Positions 26,357-35,199 of a stretch of DNA of 64,000 bases are shown here, one piece after another. The notes under the pieces were generated by a model. That model was not told the DNA's origin. It was given only the letters and a program-made list of their open reading frames with translations, and searched no databases. The DNA is from an uncultured bacterium (GTDB lineage: Bacteria > Bacillota > Clostridia > Lachnospirales > Lachnospiraceae), in the NCBI GenBank assembly GCA_905215625.1, contig CAJMQQ010000005.1:10023-74022 (forward strand), written 5' to 3'. The translations under genes and the position numbers were made by a program. The first letter of the stretch is position 1, and the number at the start of each line of letters is the position of its first letter.

Positions 26357-26827
26357 ATGACAACCCCTTACAAAGATTCCAATCAGGGAGAGGAAGCGTC
26401 GGCCAGTCACCAGTGCATATGGAAGTATATGGAAATTGTAAAACTTCACCGCACAGTCCTGGAACGCCGGTTCAGCAATACTGGAGTATACCGGAGCCAG
26501 CACCAGATTCTGATGTATGTTGCGGATCATCCCAATGCCTCCCAGAAGGAAATTGCAGAGCAGTACAAAGTATCGACAGCGGCAATTGCCGTTTCCTTGA
26601 AAAAATTGGAAAAAGGAGGCTATATCCTTCGGGAGGTAGATGAAAAGGATAACCGGTATAATCAGATTGATTTGACGGAAAAAGGCCGGCAGATTGTGGA
26701 TATCAGCCAGTCCATTTTTGGACAGGTGGAAAAAGAGATGTTTTCCGGATTTTCAGAAGAGGATTTCAGCAATCTGATGGGGTATTTAGAGCAGGTCAGG
26801 GAAAATCTGGAACGGATTTTAAAATGA
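26357..26827 (+). CDS. MarR family transcriptional regulator
   Basis: This 156-residue winged-helix protein contains ASQKEIAEQYKVSTAAIAVS (about 74-93) as the helix-turn-helix and GGYILREVDEKDNRYNQIDL (about 99-118) as the wing. The family normally represses a neighbouring transporter until a small ligand binds. AAAGGAG precedes the ATG. Its stop overlaps the first ABC exporter gene by 4 bp (ATGA), so regulator and exporter are one operon and it very likely controls itself and the pump. Confidence 0.92.
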   Translation: MTTPYKDSNQGEEASASHQCIWKYMEIVKLHRTVLERRFSNTGVYRSQHQILMYVADHPNASQKEIAEQYKVSTAAIAVSLKKLEKGGYILREVDEKDNRYNQIDLTEKGRQIVDISQSIFGQVEKEMFSGFSEEDFSNLMGYLEQVRENLERILK

Positions 26828-27027
26828 CAGAATATGAAGACAGAAAGAGAGGAATTAGCTTGAAACGCTACAAAAAGTATATTATGCCGTATAAAAGCGC
26901 ATTTATATGCGGCCCGATTTTAATGCTGACAGAAGTGGCAGGAGAGATTGCGCTTCCCAAAATGATGTCCTTGATTATTAATAACGGTGTGGCAGACAAG
27001 GATATGGGTTACATTATCTGGATGTGA
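26824..27027 (+). pseudogene. 5' fragment of ABC exporter gene, cut by in-frame TGA
   Basis: Sixty-seven codons encode the N-terminus of an ABC exporter (LKRYKKYIMPYKSAFI, then LINNGVADKDMGYIIWM). A TGA at 27025-27027 interrupts, and the same frame then continues IAMVLTALVMAGGG. Family members usually have a small residue such as Gly there, so a single GGA to TGA change is the simplest explanation. The start overlaps the marR stop (ATGA). The fragment on its own would hold only one membrane segment. Confidence 0.85.
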
Positions 27028-27033
27028 ATCGCC

Positions 27034-28614
27034 ATGGTATTAACAGCCTTAGTAATGGCAGGCGGAGGAATCGGAGCTGCATATTTTGCAGCAAAAGCGT
27101 CTATTTGTTTTACTACCGATTTAAGAAGAGACGTATTTGCTAAGGTTCAGCAGTTTTCCTTTAAAAATATTGATGATTTCAGCACTGGTTCTTTAGTAAC
27201 CCGTCTGACCAATGACATCCAGCAGATGCAGAATGTGATTATGATGGCGCTGCGTATGATGTTACGGGCGCCTGGAATGCTGATTGGCGCTCTGATTATG
27301 GCATTTGTGATGAATGCAAAGCTGGCTCTGGTGATTCTGGTGGTCATTCCGCTTCTGACCGCGGCCATTGTTGTGATTTTAAGAACAGCATTTCCAAGAT
27401 TCCAGGTCATGCAGGAGGCCATCGATAAGTTAAACTCAGGGATTCAGGAGGCATTAACCAATGTCCGTGTGATTAAGTCTTTTGTAAGAGAAGACCATGA
27501 GGAAGAGAAGTTTGCCGCAAACAACAGTAACTTGATGGACAAGAGCTTAAAGGCGATGAACATTGTAATTGCGACCATGCCGGTTATGATGCTGGCGATG
27601 AATATTACCACCCTGGCAGTTGTCTGGTACGGTGGAAACATGATCATCGGCGGTACCATGCAGGTAGGCGATCTGACTGCATTTACTACCTACATTGTCC
27701 AGATTTTAATGTCTTTAATGATGCTCTCTATGGTATTTCTCCAGAGTTCCCGTGCCATGGCATCTGCAAAACGTGTCAATGAAGTTATGGATACGGAGAT
27801 TGATTTAACTGATGACCATGCAGCAAGAAAAGATGCGCTGGTTACAAAGGGTAAAGTAGAATTTCAGGACGTCAGTTTCCATTATGGCGAAGAAGAAAAG
27901 GGAATGGTTCTGGAACATATTACCTTCACCGCCAATCCAGGCGAGACCATTGGCATTATCGGCTCAACGGGAAGCGGAAAAACCAGTCTGGTACAGCTGA
28001 TTCCAAGATTGTATGATGCGACTGGCGGACGGGTATTAGTAGACGGAATAGATGTAAAAGACTATTCTCTGGAACACTTAAGAGAAGGCGTAGGCATGGT
28101 TCTGCAGAAAAATGTACTGTTTTCCGGAACCATTGAAGAAAATCTGCGCTGGGGAAATGAGGACGTTTCCATAGAAGAACTCCGCCAGACAGCAGACAGC
28201 GCCCAGGCAGACGGATTTGTCACGTCCTTCCCACAAGGGTATAAAACAGAGATGGGACAGGGCGGCGTCAATGTGTCCGGAGGACAGAAACAGAGACTTT
28301 GTATTGCAAGAGCCTTGTTAAAGAAGCCTAAAATCTTGATTTTAGACGATTCCACCAGCGCGGTAGATACTGCTACAGAAGCCAGAATCCAGGAATGCTT
28401 TAAAACTTCTTTGAAAGACACTACGAAAATCATCATTGCCCAGAGAATCGGATCCGTAGAAAATGCAGACCGGATTCTTGTACTAGACGATGGAAAAATC
28501 GAAGCAATCGGAACCCATCAGGAACTGCTTCAAAACAGCCCTGCTTATCAGGAAATTTATTATTCCCAGAGGGATAAAGAAAAAGAAACACAGGCTCAGG
28601 AGGTGATGGCATGA
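27034..28614 (+). CDS. ABC exporter subunit with degenerate nucleotide site, main part (after the TGA)
   Basis: From ATG 27034 the frame encodes 526 residues: four to five membrane helices of an exporter-type permease domain, then an ATPase domain with Walker A GSTGSGKT, signature VSGGQKQR and Walker B ILILDDSTSAVD. The catalytic Glu is Asp (DDS) and the switch His is Gln (IIAQRIGS), as in the degenerate half of heterodimeric exporters such as BmrC/TM287 types. Its partner follows with a 4-bp overlap. No ribosome site is seen before 27034, so translation after the TGA would need reinitiation or read-through. The first helix is missing from this piece. Confidence 0.85.
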   Translation: MVLTALVMAGGGIGAAYFAAKASICFTTDLRRDVFAKVQQFSFKNIDDFSTGSLVTRLTNDIQQMQNVIMMALRMMLRAPGMLIGALIMAFVMNAKLALVILVVIPLLTAAIVVILRTAFPRFQVMQEAIDKLNSGIQEALTNVRVIKSFVREDHEEEKFAANNSNLMDKSLKAMNIVIATMPVMMLAMNITTLAVVWYGGNMIIGGTMQVGDLTAFTTYIVQILMSLMMLSMVFLQSSRAMASAKRVNEVMDTEIDLTDDHAARKDALVTKGKVEFQDVSFHYGEEEKGMVLEHITFTANPGETIGIIGSTGSGKTSLVQLIPRLYDATGGRVLVDGIDVKDYSLEHLREGVGMVLQKNVLFSGTIEENLRWGNEDVSIEELRQTADSAQADGFVTSFPQGYKTEMGQGGVNVSGGQKQRLCIARALLKKPKILILDDSTSAVDTATEARIQECFKTSLKDTTKIIIAQRIGSVENADRILVLDDGKIEAIGTHQELLQNSPAYQEIYYSQRDKEKETQAQEVMA

Positions 28615-30482
28615 TGGATCAGAAAAGAGTAGAAAGCCTGAAACGGCGTTACGGAAACAATGTATCTGCCTCACAGTCAGCCATGGGAGCAAGAGGACAC
28701 GGACATGGAGCACAAAGGATGGTGGGAAAGCCCCAGAATACCAAAGCAACAGTAAAGCGTCTGATGTCCTATCTGGAACAATATAAATTAGGCATGGGAC
28801 TTGCATTTTTCTGTGTAATTATCAATACCATTGCCAGTCTGGCAGGCTCTTATATGCTGCGTCCGATCATTAACACTTATATTGCGCCCACAGACGGAAG
28901 CAGGGGAGATGCGGCAGGACTGGCGAGAGCCCTGGCAGTGCTGGGAATTGTCTATGTGCTGGGAGTGCTGGCCAACTATTTCCAGGCGAAAATCATGCTG
29001 ACCATTGCCCAGAAAGCGCTGGTACAGCTAAGGGAAGATCTGTTTACAAAAATGCAGAAACTTCCGGTACGGTTTTACGATACCAACAACAACGGCGATT
29101 TGATGAGCCGGTTTACCAACGACGTGGACACAGTAGGACAGATGCTGAGCAGTACCTTAGTACAGTTGTTTGCAGGGGCCTTAAGCCTTGTGGGAACCCT
29201 GGCTTTGATGCTGTATACCAACATCTGGCTGACAATTATTACCCTGATTATGATTCCGCTGATGATGAAGGCAGGCGGATTTGTGGCAGGGCGAAGCCAG
29301 AAATATTTCTCTGCCCAGCAGTCGGCTCTCGGTGCAGTCAACGGCTATATTGAAGAAACCATTACCGGACAAAAGGTAGTTAAGGTATTTTGCCATGAAA
29401 AAATTGCAGAAGAAGAATTCGGATATTTGAACGATGAACTGAAGAAAAACCAGATCCGAGCCCAGTTCTTTGGAGGAATTATGGGACCGGTTATGGGCAA
29501 TTTAAGCCAGGTCAATTATGCGCTGACTGCCTGCGTAGGAGGACTTCTGTGCGTATTGAAAGGATTTGATGTCGGCGGTCTGACGGTATTTTTAAACTTT
29601 TCCAGACAGTTTTCTAGACCGATTAACGAGCTGTCCATGCAGGTCAGCACCATTTTTTCCGCCCTGGCCGGAGCAGAGAGAGTGTTTGCAGTCATGGATG
29701 AAGAGCCGGAACCGGCAGATGACAAAGACGCAGCAGTTTTAAATCCAATGGAAGGCCATGTAATCTTAGATCACGTTACCTTCGGATATAATCCGGACAA
29801 GGTGATTTTAAATGACATCAGCTTGTATGCAAAACCAGGCCAGAAGATTGCCTTTGTCGGATCCACAGGCGCAGGAAAAACTACCATAACCAACCTGATT
29901 AACCGGTTTTACGATATTCAGAGCGGAAGCATTACCATTGACGGAGTCAATATCCGTCACATTAAGAGGGAAAATTTAAGAAGCAACATTGCCATGGTGC
30001 TTCAGGATACCCATTTATTTACGGGAACAGTCCGGGAAAACATCCGGTATGGAAGACTGGATGCTACCGATGAAGAAGTAATCGAAGCAGCGAAAACCGC
30101 ATCGGCCCATTCCTTTATCATGCGTCTGCCAAACGGCTATGACACCATGCTGGAAGGAGACGGAGCCAATTTAAGCCAGGGACAGCGGCAGCTCTTAAAC
30201 ATTGCAAGAGCCGCCATATCCAAAGCTCCGGTACTGATTTTAGATGAGGCTACCAGTTCTGTAGATACCAGAACCGAAAAACACATTGAACACGGTATGG
30301 ACCGGCTTATGGCAAACCGTACCACCTTTGTAATTGCCCACCGTTTGTCCACGGTCCGTAATGCCAACGCCATCATGGTATTGGAAAACGGAAGGATCAT
30401 CGAGCGGGGCGATCACGACGAACTACTTGCCATGAAAGGCCGGTACTACGAGCTGTATACCGGAATGAAGGAGTTAGACTAA
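28611..30482 (+). CDS. ABC exporter subunit with consensus nucleotide site
   Basis: This 623-residue half-transporter has an N-terminal extension rich in Gly/His/Arg (about 10-45), six membrane helices (about 60-340) and an ATPase domain with Walker A GSTGAGKTTI, signature LSQGQRQL, Walker B LILDEATSSVD and switch FVIAHRLSTV, all consensus. It pairs with the upstream subunit as a heterodimeric multidrug or lipid exporter. AGGAGG at 28598-28603 precedes the start, and the ATGA overlap indicates coupling. The stop is 6 bp from the convergent MATE gene, with no terminator visible between. Confidence 0.92.
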   Translation: MMDQKRVESLKRRYGNNVSASQSAMGARGHGHGAQRMVGKPQNTKATVKRLMSYLEQYKLGMGLAFFCVIINTIASLAGSYMLRPIINTYIAPTDGSRGDAAGLARALAVLGIVYVLGVLANYFQAKIMLTIAQKALVQLREDLFTKMQKLPVRFYDTNNNGDLMSRFTNDVDTVGQMLSSTLVQLFAGALSLVGTLALMLYTNIWLTIITLIMIPLMMKAGGFVAGRSQKYFSAQQSALGAVNGYIEETITGQKVVKVFCHEKIAEEEFGYLNDELKKNQIRAQFFGGIMGPVMGNLSQVNYALTACVGGLLCVLKGFDVGGLTVFLNFSRQFSRPINELSMQVSTIFSALAGAERVFAVMDEEPEPADDKDAAVLNPMEGHVILDHVTFGYNPDKVILNDISLYAKPGQKIAFVGSTGAGKTTITNLINRFYDIQSGSITIDGVNIRHIKRENLRSNIAMVLQDTHLFTGTVRENIRYGRLDATDEEVIEAAKTASAHSFIMRLPNGYDTMLEGDGANLSQGQRQLLNIARAAISKAPVLILDEATSSVDTRTEKHIEHGMDRLMANRTTFVIAHRLSTVRNANAIMVLENGRIIERGDHDELLAMKGRYYELYTGMKELD

Positions 30483-30488
30483 ATTCAA

Positions 30489-31847
30489 TCAGACAGAGTT
30501 TTTTTGGGTCAGCCGCTTTAACATAAGCCGCACCATGAAAATACAGTATAAAAGGGCAGTCCCCCAGGCGATTGGGTTGGCAAAACATACGGCGGTATAG
30601 CCAAATCCGGCCACAGCCAGGAAGCCGCCGAAACTTCTGCCAAACAGTTCGCCTACGCCGGACAATACGGCGTGGACGCTGTAGCCCAGCCCCTGCAGGG
30701 TATTGCGGAAAATCATTAGTGACCCGTGGATAATAAAAAGGGCGCTCATAATGGTCAGATACTGGATTGCCATGGCAGTTACTTCTGGGGAACCGTCGCC
30801 TAATACCAGATGGACAAAAGCCCCTTTTAAGAAAAAGATGGCAGTCCAGGCAAAGACACAATAAAGAGCCTGAATGGTCAGGCCGCTTTTAATGCCGCTT
30901 TTGATCCGGTCAATCCGGCCGGCACCGTAATTTTGTCCCACATAGGTGGCCATGGCCATTCCGACGCTTTCCATGGGAAGCGTAAACATCTGGCGGATTT
31001 TTTCGCCTGCAGTTTGTCCGGCAACGGCTAGACTTCCTAAAGAATTAATAGCATTCTGCATAACGATAGCGCCAATGGCGGAAACAGAATATTCAAAGCC
31101 CATTGGGAGGCCGACGATGCAAAGACGCAGGAGATGAGACTTAGAAAGTTTCATTTCCTGTTTTTTGATCCGGATTTCCCTGGTTTTGCAAAGAAGCCAC
31201 CAGGAATTGAGAAGTCCGCTTACAAGCTGGCTGACAACTGTCGCCCAGGCAGCGCCTCCAACGCCCATATGAAAACAGGCAATGAGTACGTAGTCCAGAA
31301 TAATGTTTAAGACGCTGGAAAACAGAAGAAAGTAAAATGGATGTCTGGAGTCCCCTAAAGCCCTTAAGGCGCTGGCAGAGTAGTTATATAAGATACTGGC
31401 AGGAATCCCCCAGAAGATAATCACAACATATTCCACAGCCATTGGAAAAATCGTTTCCGGAGTGTGGATAAGGGACAGGAGGGGAGAGGCTGCATTCACC
31501 ATAACAAGGGTGAGAAGCAAGGCCATAAAAGAGCAGATCCAGAAGCCATTCCACAGATACCGGTGGATTTGCTCCGGAGATTTTGCGCCTGCGCTCTGGG
31601 CAATGGGGATGCCGAAACCGATGCAGGCGCCCTGGACGAATCCAAGGGTCAAAAAGTGGAGGGAATAGGTGGTTCCAACAGCACCTAAAGCATCTACCCC
31701 TAAAAAGCGTCCGACGATTACGGTATCTGCAAAGCTGTACAACTGTTGGAATAATGTTCCGAATACCAGGGGAAGAGAGAACAAAAGAATCTGTGTGAAA
31801 GGGCGGCCGGAAGTTAAATCTGCGGCCGCCGGTCTTGTTTTATTCAT
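30489..31847 (-). CDS. MATE family efflux transporter
   Basis: This 452-residue polytopic protein has the family start GRPFTQILLFSLPLVFGTLFQ and LYSFADTVIVGRFLG (about 14-50) and twelve hydrophobic segments. It is the third MATE gene of the window and is closest in pattern to the one at 11629-12960. It is the last gene of a minus-strand set with the acyltransferase (21 bp upstream) and the FMN-binding-like protein. AAAGG lies about 12 bases before the start. Confidence 0.92.
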   Translation of the reverse strand: MNKTRPAAADLTSGRPFTQILLFSLPLVFGTLFQQLYSFADTVIVGRFLGVDALGAVGTTYSLHFLTLGFVQGACIGFGIPIAQSAGAKSPEQIHRYLWNGFWICSFMALLLTLVMVNAASPLLSLIHTPETIFPMAVEYVVIIFWGIPASILYNYSASALRALGDSRHPFYFLLFSSVLNIILDYVLIACFHMGVGGAAWATVVSQLVSGLLNSWWLLCKTREIRIKKQEMKLSKSHLLRLCIVGLPMGFEYSVSAIGAIVMQNAINSLGSLAVAGQTAGEKIRQMFTLPMESVGMAMATYVGQNYGAGRIDRIKSGIKSGLTIQALYCVFAWTAIFFLKGAFVHLVLGDGSPEVTAMAIQYLTIMSALFIIHGSLMIFRNTLQGLGYSVHAVLSGVGELFGRSFGGFLAVAGFGYTAVCFANPIAWGTALLYCIFMVRLMLKRLTQKNSV

Positions 31848-31868
31848 GGTGTTACCAACCTTTTGAAA

Positions 31869-32906
31869 TTAATTGTGCTGGAACCTTTTAGGCAGCGATA
31901 ACAGCAGTCTGCACAAAGGTTCGTAAATCAGATGGTAGATGGGAATGGAAATTCCAAAAGCTAAACAAAAGGACAGGAGGGAAAGGAGCAGCCAGGCCCC
32001 GTATCCCGGAACTCCAGGCTCTACCAGATAAGTAAAAATAAAATTGTGCGTCAGTCCATGGAATAAGTAAATAAAAAACGTATACCTGCTGATAAAATTA
32101 ATGGGTTTTTCCAGATGTCTGGTAATAATCGTTCCATACCGGGTTACCAGAAGGTAAATGGCCATACACATAAAAATCATGGACGGTGCATAATTAAAAA
32201 GGGCAGGGTTCTGTCCGGTAAAGAAGATCTCTTCAATAGAAGAAACCAAAAGTCCGAGAATGCCCAACCCTAAAAAAAGGAATACTTGTGAGCGGCTTAG
32301 TTCCAGCTTGTCTAAAACAAACCCCAGTATGCAGTAGATGACCCAGCTATATAAAATATAAGAGGTAAGCATCTGCTCCATGCGAAAAATCTGATATAGG
32401 TTCTGAATGGCAAAATAAGCCAGACTGACGATTAACAGCCACCGCAGTTCCCGCCTGGTCATGTCTTTTAACATACGCCAGAGAAAGGGAACTGCCAGAT
32501 AAAAACCTGCCAGCGCAAGGACAAACCACAGGTATCCAACGATCTGGGCTTGTAAAAATCCTTTGATAAAGTCTTTTACATAAACAGACGAGAGGGAGAG
32601 ACCATGGTTCTGGACGTAATAGAAAAAAGAAACAAAAAGGGCGGGAATCCCGATTTTTACCAGACGTTTCCAGTAAAAACCAGGGATATTCCCGTCAAAT
32701 TTTTCTAAAATAAACCGGCCGCTGAGCATGAAAAACAGGCCGTTGCTGGTTAGGGTCACTGTGCGGATAATCTCCCGTATATGCCATGCCATAGGTTCTG
32801 TCTGGGCGTCTGCAATCCAGACGCCCGCCAGCATATGAGTCGCAATGACGAAAAAAATAGCCAGAATCCGCAGCAAGTTATAATTAACAAGAACTTTCTT
32901 TTCCAT
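31869..32906 (-). CDS. Acyltransferase 3 family membrane protein
   Basis: This 345-residue protein has about ten membrane helices. The N-terminal NYNLLRILAIFFVIATHML (about 8-26) carries the conserved R and H of acyltransferase-3 enzymes (OatA/WecH-like), which O-acylate sugars at the cell surface. No extra SGNH domain is attached. The acceptor is unknown. It lies 9 bp after the FMN-binding-like gene and before a MATE gene, in one minus-strand transcription unit. Confidence 0.85.
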   Translation of the reverse strand: MEKKVLVNYNLLRILAIFFVIATHMLAGVWIADAQTEPMAWHIREIIRTVTLTSNGLFFMLSGRFILEKFDGNIPGFYWKRLVKIGIPALFVSFFYYVQNHGLSLSSVYVKDFIKGFLQAQIVGYLWFVLALAGFYLAVPFLWRMLKDMTRRELRWLLIVSLAYFAIQNLYQIFRMEQMLTSYILYSWVIYCILGFVLDKLELSRSQVFLFLGLGILGLLVSSIEEIFFTGQNPALFNYAPSMIFMCMAIYLLVTRYGTIITRHLEKPINFISRYTFFIYLFHGLTHNFIFTYLVEPGVPGYGAWLLLSLLSFCLAFGISIPIYHLIYEPLCRLLLSLPKRFQHN

Positions 32907-32915
32907 AGAAGTGAA

Positions 32916-33416
32916 TTACTTAGAAGCCTGTGCAAGACAGTCGTTGACAGCATTATAAAATCCGTACAGATTAATGCTGACAGAAGCCACTGCCTGGGTA
33001 TAACCGTTTTCGTCAATCAGTCCGTCAATACTCTGGTTGGAAATGACATAAGACGCTGCCGCGTCAGCCTGCTCCGTCCAGGAGAGTCCGTCTTCTGTCA
33101 TCGTATACTGGCCGTTTAAGGTCAGCTGGCGCTTGGTAACGCCGTCTGCTCCGATGCAGTCCCAGGTAATGGAAGTAATGTAGCCGTCAAATACGGTTAA
33201 CGATACCTGGTTTTTAAAGCCGCTTTCGTCTGCTTCCGTATCAACATAGGTATAAGTTCCGTCGGTCAGTTTCATGGCCGGTTCCGGAAGATCGGCTCTG
33301 GTCATGCGGTGAATCGCAGAATAAGCCGGGGTAGAAACCAGGATTACCAGTACAGAGAAAACAGCCATAACAGCCAGACCAATTATATTTTGTTTTTTGG
33401 GATTTGAATGATGCAT
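32916..33416 (-). CDS. Membrane-anchored FMN-binding-like protein
   Basis: This 166-residue protein has an N-terminal signal anchor (IIGLAVMAVFSVLVILVS, about 11-28) and an external domain beginning LTDGTYTYVDTEADESGF and VSLTVFDGYITSITWD, which resembles the FMN_bind/PplA-like fold (DGTYTG..., V.V..G.I..V). The threonine motif for covalent flavin (SGAT) is not present, so flavin binding is uncertain. It is divergent from the rnf operon, which supplies membrane electrons, and upstream of an acyltransferase. Confidence 0.6.
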   Translation of the reverse strand: MHHSNPKKQNIIGLAVMAVFSVLVILVSTPAYSAIHRMTRADLPEPAMKLTDGTYTYVDTEADESGFKNQVSLTVFDGYITSITWDCIGADGVTKRQLTLNGQYTMTEDGLSWTEQADAAASYVISNQSIDGLIDENGYTQAVASVSINLYGFYNAVNDCLAQASK

Positions 33417-33765
33417 AAAATCGCTCCTTTGATTATTTTAATAGACTATTTGATGGTATCATATCGAACGGTTGTATGGAAGAACAGAATTGAAAATATT
33501 TATTATAATTTCTTATAAAGCTCATAAGATTTATTTGATAATAATTTCACAAAACAGAAATAAAAAGAAAAGAGGAAATTCTTTGATGGAATCAACGGGG
33601 AGAAATGACAAAGTTTTTTTGTGAATCGTTCCGTCTGGAATAGAAGAGAGAAAAGTGTCAAAAATTTAACGGATAATCCGGGAGATTCTTCAGTAAAACA
33701 CAAAATGTATGGAAAAAAATACAGCAAATTCCTACAAATTGCTACAGTTCCGGCAGGAAAAGACA

Positions 33766-33777
33766 ATTGTATACAAT
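33766..33777. promoter_or_regulatory. Perfect 12-bp palindrome ATTGTATACAAT over the rnf -35 region
   Basis: The palindrome covers the -35 hexamer of the rnf promoter. TTGTATACAA-type sites are typical of GntR/FadR-family repressors; no such regulator is encoded in this window. Confidence 0.6.
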
Positions 33778-33795
33778 ATCAAATTATGTTATAAT
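33767..33795 (+). promoter_or_regulatory. rnf operon promoter
   Basis: TTGTAT (33767-33772), exactly 17 bp, perfect TATAAT (33790-33795), 65 bp before the rnfC start. The remaining part of the 444-bp gap (33417-33765) is AT-rich and shows no gene. Confidence 0.8.
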
Positions 33796-33859
33796 AGCAA
33801 AGATAAACTGGAGCAATTCTCTGCTTCAGGAAAATGTTTATAGAAAGAGGGTTAGTTTG

Positions 33860-35185
33860 ATGGGTTTGGCTACATTTAAAGGCGGCATTCATCCCTTTGA
33901 GGGAAAAGAAATGTCTGAGAACAAGCCAGTACAGGTGCTGATTCCCAAGGGAGAGATGGTATTCCCTATGGCACAGCACATCGGCGCACCGGCAAAACCA
34001 CTGGTAAAGAAGGGCGACAGAGTGTTAGTCGGCCAGAAAATCGGGGAAGCCGGCGGCTTCATTTCTGCCAATGTCATCTGCTCAGTATCCGGAACCGTAA
34101 AGGCGGTAGAGCCTCGTCTGATGGTGAATGGAACCATGGTAACTTCCGTAATTGTAGAAAATGACGGACTGGATGAGAAGATTGAACATTTTGGCGAAGA
34201 CAGGGATTATACGAAACTGTCTAAGGACGAGATCCGCAGCATTGTAAAAGAGGCAGGTATCGTAGGCTTAGGCGGCGCAGGCTTCCCAACCAATGTAAAG
34301 CTGACACCAAAGGATGACAGCAAGATCGATTACATTTTAGTAAATGGAGCAGAGTGCGAGCCATATCTGACTTCTGACTACCGCATGATGTTAGAAGAAC
34401 CGGAAAAGATTGTAGGCGGTCTGAAAGTCATTTTAAGTCTGTTTGACAATGCCAAAGGCGTGATTGGCATTGAGAACAACAAGCCGGAAGGCATTAAGAA
34501 ACTGGAAGAGTTAGTAAAGGATGAACCCCGTATTGAAGTGCGTCCGCTTCTTACCAAGTATCCACAGGGCGGCGAGCGTTCTTTGATTTATGCAATTACC
34601 GGACGCAAGGTAAATTCTTCCATGCTTCCAGCAGACGCAGGATGTATTGTAGACAACATTGATACCGTTATTGCCATTTACAACGCAGTATGCAAGCAGA
34701 CCCCATTAATCCGCAAGATTATCACTGTTACCGGCGATGCCATTGTAAATCCACAAAACTTCAGTGTAAGACTGGGAACCAATTACCAGGAACTGTTAGA
34801 AGCTGCAGGCGGCTTTAAGAATGATCCGGAAAAAGTCATTTCCGGCGGTCCTATGATGGGCCAGTCCCTGTTTAGTCTGGATCTTCCCGTAACCAAGACT
34901 TCCTCCGCTTTGACCTGCTTTTCCAAAGATATGGTAGCCGCTCAGGAGCCGACTCCATGTATCCGCTGCGGACGCTGTGTTTCTGCGTGTCCAAGCCACC
35001 TGGTTCCTCCGCTTATGATGAATGCAGCTATGAAAAATAACTGTGAAACATTTGAAAAATTAAACGGTATGGAATGTATGGAATGCGGAAGCTGCGCTTA
35101 TGTCTGTCCGGCAAAGAGACCTTTGACCCAGGCATTTAAGGATATGCGCAGACAGGTAGCTGCAAACCGCAGAAAGAAAGCGTAA
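33860..35185 (+). CDS. rnfC: Rnf complex subunit C (Fe-S/flavin dehydrogenase arm)
   Basis: This 441-residue soluble subunit of the ion-translocating ferredoxin:NAD+ oxidoreductase begins FKGGIHPFEGKEMSEN, as in the family. A Complex-I 51-kDa-like fold binds FMN and NADH (GLGGAGFPTNVKL, about 135-147) and two [4Fe-4S] motifs are present: CIRCGRCVSACP and CMECGSCAYVCP. Rnf conserves energy by coupling ferredoxin oxidation to Na+ or H+ export. I chose ATG 33860, with AAAGAGGG at 33844-33851; an in-frame extension to 33767 overlaps the promoter. First gene of rnfCDGEAB. Confidence 0.96.
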   Translation: MGLATFKGGIHPFEGKEMSENKPVQVLIPKGEMVFPMAQHIGAPAKPLVKKGDRVLVGQKIGEAGGFISANVICSVSGTVKAVEPRLMVNGTMVTSVIVENDGLDEKIEHFGEDRDYTKLSKDEIRSIVKEAGIVGLGGAGFPTNVKLTPKDDSKIDYILVNGAECEPYLTSDYRMMLEEPEKIVGGLKVILSLFDNAKGVIGIENNKPEGIKKLEELVKDEPRIEVRPLLTKYPQGGERSLIYAITGRKVNSSMLPADAGCIVDNIDTVIAIYNAVCKQTPLIRKIITVTGDAIVNPQNFSVRLGTNYQELLEAAGGFKNDPEKVISGGPMMGQSLFSLDLPVTKTSSALTCFSKDMVAAQEPTPCIRCGRCVSACPSHLVPPLMMNAAMKNNCETFEKLNGMECMECGSCAYVCPAKRPLTQAFKDMRRQVAANRRKKA

Positions 35186-35199
35186 GGAGGCGGAAGAGA

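Noticed and set aside
27025..27027. TGA as a selenocysteine or reassigned glycine codon
   Set aside because: No selenocysteine insertion hairpin is visible, the position is a membrane-region small residue, and TGA ends other genes here.
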